A program made the translations under genes and the position numbers. DNA of 40,756 nt from Propionibacteriaceae bacterium (lineage in GTDB: Bacteria; Actinomycetota; Actinomycetes; Propionibacteriales; Propionibacteriaceae). Position 1 is the first letter of the stretch; each line of letters begins with the position of its first letter. The notes under the pieces are model-generated. The model made no database searches, was not told where the DNA came from, and was given only the letters and a program-made list of their open reading frames with translations. The stretch covers positions 1 to 40,756 of the forward strand of contig JADGPA010000010.1 in assembly GCA_017882685.1 (NCBI GenBank). The letters run 5' to 3'. Of this stretch, positions 38,781-40,756 are shown one piece after another.

Positions 38781-40036
38781 CGCACTACCTCCCTGTCCTC
38801 GGACGCTCGCCGGCGCCCGCCAGCGAGCCGGGCCACGACCAACCCGGAAACGACTGCAACCCCGGCGAGTGCCAGGGTTTCGAGAGTGCCATCCGAGCCG
38901 GTGTAGGCGAGGCCGCCGTGGCTACCTCCGCCACCGCCACCGCCTCCGCTGTCGTCGGATACGGCTTCGACAACTTCGCCGCCACCCCAGGCGATGACCT
39001 TCATGGTTGCCTTGACCTCGGGCGCCTCGCGGTTGAGGGTTGCACGCACGAGGATCCAGATCGGGGTGCCGGCGGGGGTCATCGCGAACTCGCGTGCGTC
39101 CTGGTGGGTGGCCGGCACGATCGCCCGGTCCAGCGGCTTCGCCGAGACCAGGGTCTGCGCCCCTCCGGTGCACGTCTGGCCCTGCCAACGCTCCGGGCAG
39201 GACTGCACGTCGACGGTCAGAGCATCGGCGTCGACCATGCCGGCGGCGAGGCCCAGCCCGATGTGCAGCGCGCCTTCCTCCTCGCCGCGGGTCGCGACGC
39301 CGACCTGCCACAACACGGGCAGGCCGGGAAGCATCGTGCTCATCTTCTCGTTGTCGGAGATGACGGTCAGCACCATGTGGCGCCCGACGACCTCGTGCTC
39401 GGTCTCGGCAGCCTGTGCATCGGTCGCCCCGAGCATCGAGCTGCCGGCGACGATAGCCGCAGCCGCAACGACGCTGGCCTTGCGCGCCTGCCGGGGCCAG
39501 AACGCCCAGCTGACCAGGAGTCCGGCGAGAAGCGTCAGGCCCGCCATCAGCAGCGGGTTGCGCATGCCCTGGAACAGGTCGGCAACGCCGGGGACGGAAG
39601 CGACCACGAGGCGCGCCTGGCTGATCAGGTAGGGATTGGGGTCCTCCAGCTTGTTCGCGTCGCCGCGCATGGTGATCTCGCGGGCGTCCGGCTGGCCGGC
39701 GACGGGCTTGATGGAGGTGATGCGGTGGGTGATGGGGAGCAGGTTCTTCCGCTCAACCGTTGTGACATCACCGACGCGGAACTGGGTGGCCGGCAGCAGC
39801 CGCACCAGGGCAGCTGAGCCGGCAGGAATGGTCGGGGTCATCGACCCAGTGGAGAACAGGATGATCGAGAAGCCCCAGACGTGCGCAGCGACGGCTGCGA
39901 TGACGCTGATGAGACCGAGACCGCCAAGTGTCCACAGCACCCCGTCGACAAGGAACTGGCGCACGGAGCTCACGCGCCCGGGGGTGGTCCGGGTGGGCAC
40001 GTCGTCGAAGGCCCGGCGGGGTTGACCTTTGGCCAT
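38777..40036 (-). CDS. SipW-type signal peptidase I fused to an exported domain with an LAYTG sorting signal
   Basis: 419 residues. The peptidase part (about 1-182) has a helix at 33-56, the catalytic Ser65 in FSTGSMTPTIPAG, His104 (PITHRI) where other type I peptidases have Lys, as in SipW/ER-type enzymes, RGDAN (Asp126), and a second helix 160-180. Then a signal-peptide-like segment follows (KASVVAAAAIVAGSSMLGATDAQA-A, cleavage AQA near 209), an unknown beta-rich domain with two Cys (211-358), a Gly8 linker, LAYTG (376-380), a hydrophobic helix and RRR: a complete LAxTG-type sorting signal. It probably processes the two neighbours, and perhaps itself. AGGA precedes ATG 40036; GTGA overlap with the RCC1 gene. 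Confidence 0.85.
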   Translation of the reverse strand: MAKGQPRRAFDDVPTRTTPGRVSSVRQFLVDGVLWTLGGLGLISVIAAVAAHVWGFSIILFSTGSMTPTIPAGSAALVRLLPATQFRVGDVTTVERKNLLPITHRITSIKPVAGQPDAREITMRGDANKLEDPNPYLISQARLVVASVPGVADLFQGMRNPLLMAGLTLLAGLLVSWAFWPRQARKASVVAAAAIVAGSSMLGATDAQAAETEHEVVGRHMVLTVISDNEKMSTMLPGLPVLWQVGVATRGEEEGALHIGLGLAAGMVDADALTVDVQSCPERWQGQTCTGGAQTLVSAKPLDRAIVPATHQDAREFAMTPAGTPIWILVRATLNREAPEVKATMKVIAWGGGEVVEAVSDDSGGGGGGGGSHGGLAYTGSDGTLETLALAGVAVVSGLVVARLAGGRRRASEDREVVR

Positions 40037-40061
40037 TGCGATCCTGTCTTGAAAGCCCGAG

Positions 40062-40097
40062 CCCGGTCAGGTCCGCGCGGGGCGGAGCCTGACCGGG
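40062..40097. terminator. Strong hairpin between the TasA-like and SipW genes
   Basis: CCCGGTCAGG-TCCGC (40062-40076) pairs with GCGGA-CCTGACCGGG (40082-40086, 40088-40097) around a 5-base loop, with one bulged G at 40087: 15 base pairs, mostly G-C. It fills the 82-base gap on the minus-strand transcript. No T tract. It could end a fraction of transcripts, protect the upstream message, or both, so that the small structural protein is made in excess over the peptidase. Confidence 0.65.
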
Positions 40098-40118
40098 TGG
40101 CCCGGGATGGGGGTGTTG

Positions 40119-40745
40119 CTACTGGGAGACGGCCTGGAACTGCCAGGTCACGGCACCGGTCTGGCTCTGGGCGAGCGCCGCACCGGCGGTCACCTTGAAG
40201 CACAGGTAGGCGGCCGTGCCAGCGTTGGTGGTCGGCGAACCCATCGCAAGGCTGATGGGGGTCGCGCCGGTGACCGAGGTCACGGCGGTACCGGCGGGCA
40301 CGACGACGGTACCGGTGCTGGCGGTGGTGCAGCCCGCCCCTGTGGTCTTGATGACCTCGTAGGTGAGGTTGCTCACGGTGCCGGTGCTGGTCGCAGCAGT
40401 GAGGTTCAAGGTCGCGTTGTTGGTGGTGTTCGCGGCGAGACGGACCGCATACGGAGCGGCGACGACGTCGGTCGGCGTCAGGTTGCTGACCGGCGCGGTG
40501 AAGGTCAGGCCGCCGGCAGCGCCGGAGGTGGCGTGCTCGCCGAAAACGGCCTGCGAGGCGTCGACGGCGCCTTCCAGGTTGAACTTACCTGCGGTGAACG
40601 TGGCGGATGCGAACTCGCTGTCGTTCCATGATGCCAGGGTGGCCATGGTGCCTACCCCAAGCACCAGCCCACCTGCGAGGACGGCGGCAACCTTGCGGCG
40701 CGCGCTGCGCTTCGAGTTCTGATCCGACGATTTGATGACGGTCAT
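40119..40745 (-). CDS. TasA/camelysin-like protein with SipW-dependent signal peptide
   Basis: 208 residues. A basic N-terminus (KRSARRKVAA), a hydrophobic helix (19-37), then TLASWNDSEFASATFTAGKFNLEG, which matches the pattern of SipW-cleaved TasA/CalY precursors (aromatic-x-D-x-E ... FTAGxLxL). The mature part is Thr/Ala/Val/Asn rich, beta-strand-like, with two Cys (GAGCTTAS, YLCFKV) and no sorting signal. Family members form surface fibres or are secreted proteases (peptidase M73 fold); a fibre-like role is inference. ATG 40745 lies 11 bases from the window edge, so the promoter is outside. Confidence 0.8.
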   Translation of the reverse strand: MTVIKSSDQNSKRSARRKVAAVLAGGLVLGVGTMATLASWNDSEFASATFTAGKFNLEGAVDASQAVFGEHATSGAAGGLTFTAPVSNLTPTDVVAAPYAVRLAANTTNNATLNLTAATSTGTVSNLTYEVIKTTGAGCTTASTGTVVVPAGTAVTSVTGATPISLAMGSPTTNAGTAAYLCFKVTAGAALAQSQTGAVTWQFQAVSQ

Positions 40746-40756
40746 CTGAGTGATCC

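Overview
The window is high-GC DNA, densely packed, with many 4-base start/stop overlaps (GTGA/ATGA), GTG and TTG starts and few intergenic spaces. The heme genes follow the coproporphyrin-dependent layout (hemY/cgoX, hemQ/chdC and hemH/cpfC, with hemC fused to hemD). Together with LAxTG-type sorting, this points to an actinobacterium, plausibly Propionibacteriales; the lineage is inference.

Region 1 (44-18093) is a cell-surface glycan locus. A Wzy/ligase-like membrane protein lies on the minus strand. A plus-strand run follows: GT2, Tat lipoprotein beta-helix, WbpA-type UDP-HexNAc dehydrogenase, GT4, NDP-sugar epimerase, a second GT4, and a second, paralogous Tat beta-helix. An IS5-like insertion sequence sits exactly on the stop codon of that last gene. 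On the minus strand, pglF-pglE-pglC-pglD homologues form a complete predicted route to undecaprenyl-linked N,N'-diacetylbacillosamine. A degenerate LytR-CpsA-Psr protein, a Wzx-like flippase and a hexapeptide acetyltransferase complete the locus.

Region 2 (18118-24321, minus) is an arginine operon, argC-J-B-D-R-H, without argF or argG. It is preceded by two ArgR-box-like sites. The flippase and acetyltransferase genes follow argH with no visible terminator, so they may share the transcript.

Region 3 (24364-35698, plus) is an almost complete heme cluster: hemA-hemE-radical SAM/SPASM-hemY-hemQ-hemH-hemCD, then a minus-strand HAD phosphatase, then hemB-hemL. The radical SAM gene may provide an oxygen-independent alternative to HemQ. 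hemA and argC are divergent, and both look leaderless.

Region 4 (35685-40745, minus) is the most unusual part. It is a three-gene surface module: a TasA/camelysin-like small protein, a SipW-type signal peptidase fused to an exported domain with its own internal signal-like segment and a C-terminal LAYTG sorting signal, and a 1031-residue protein. The large protein has exactly 7 + 7 RCC1 blades, each set apparently inserted inside a fibronectin-III-like domain. The TasA-like and RCC1 proteins share a SipW-type N-terminal signature, so the peptidase in the middle is their likely processor.

No tRNA, rRNA, CRISPR array or riboswitch was recognised. No gene-free stretch exceeds 300 bases.
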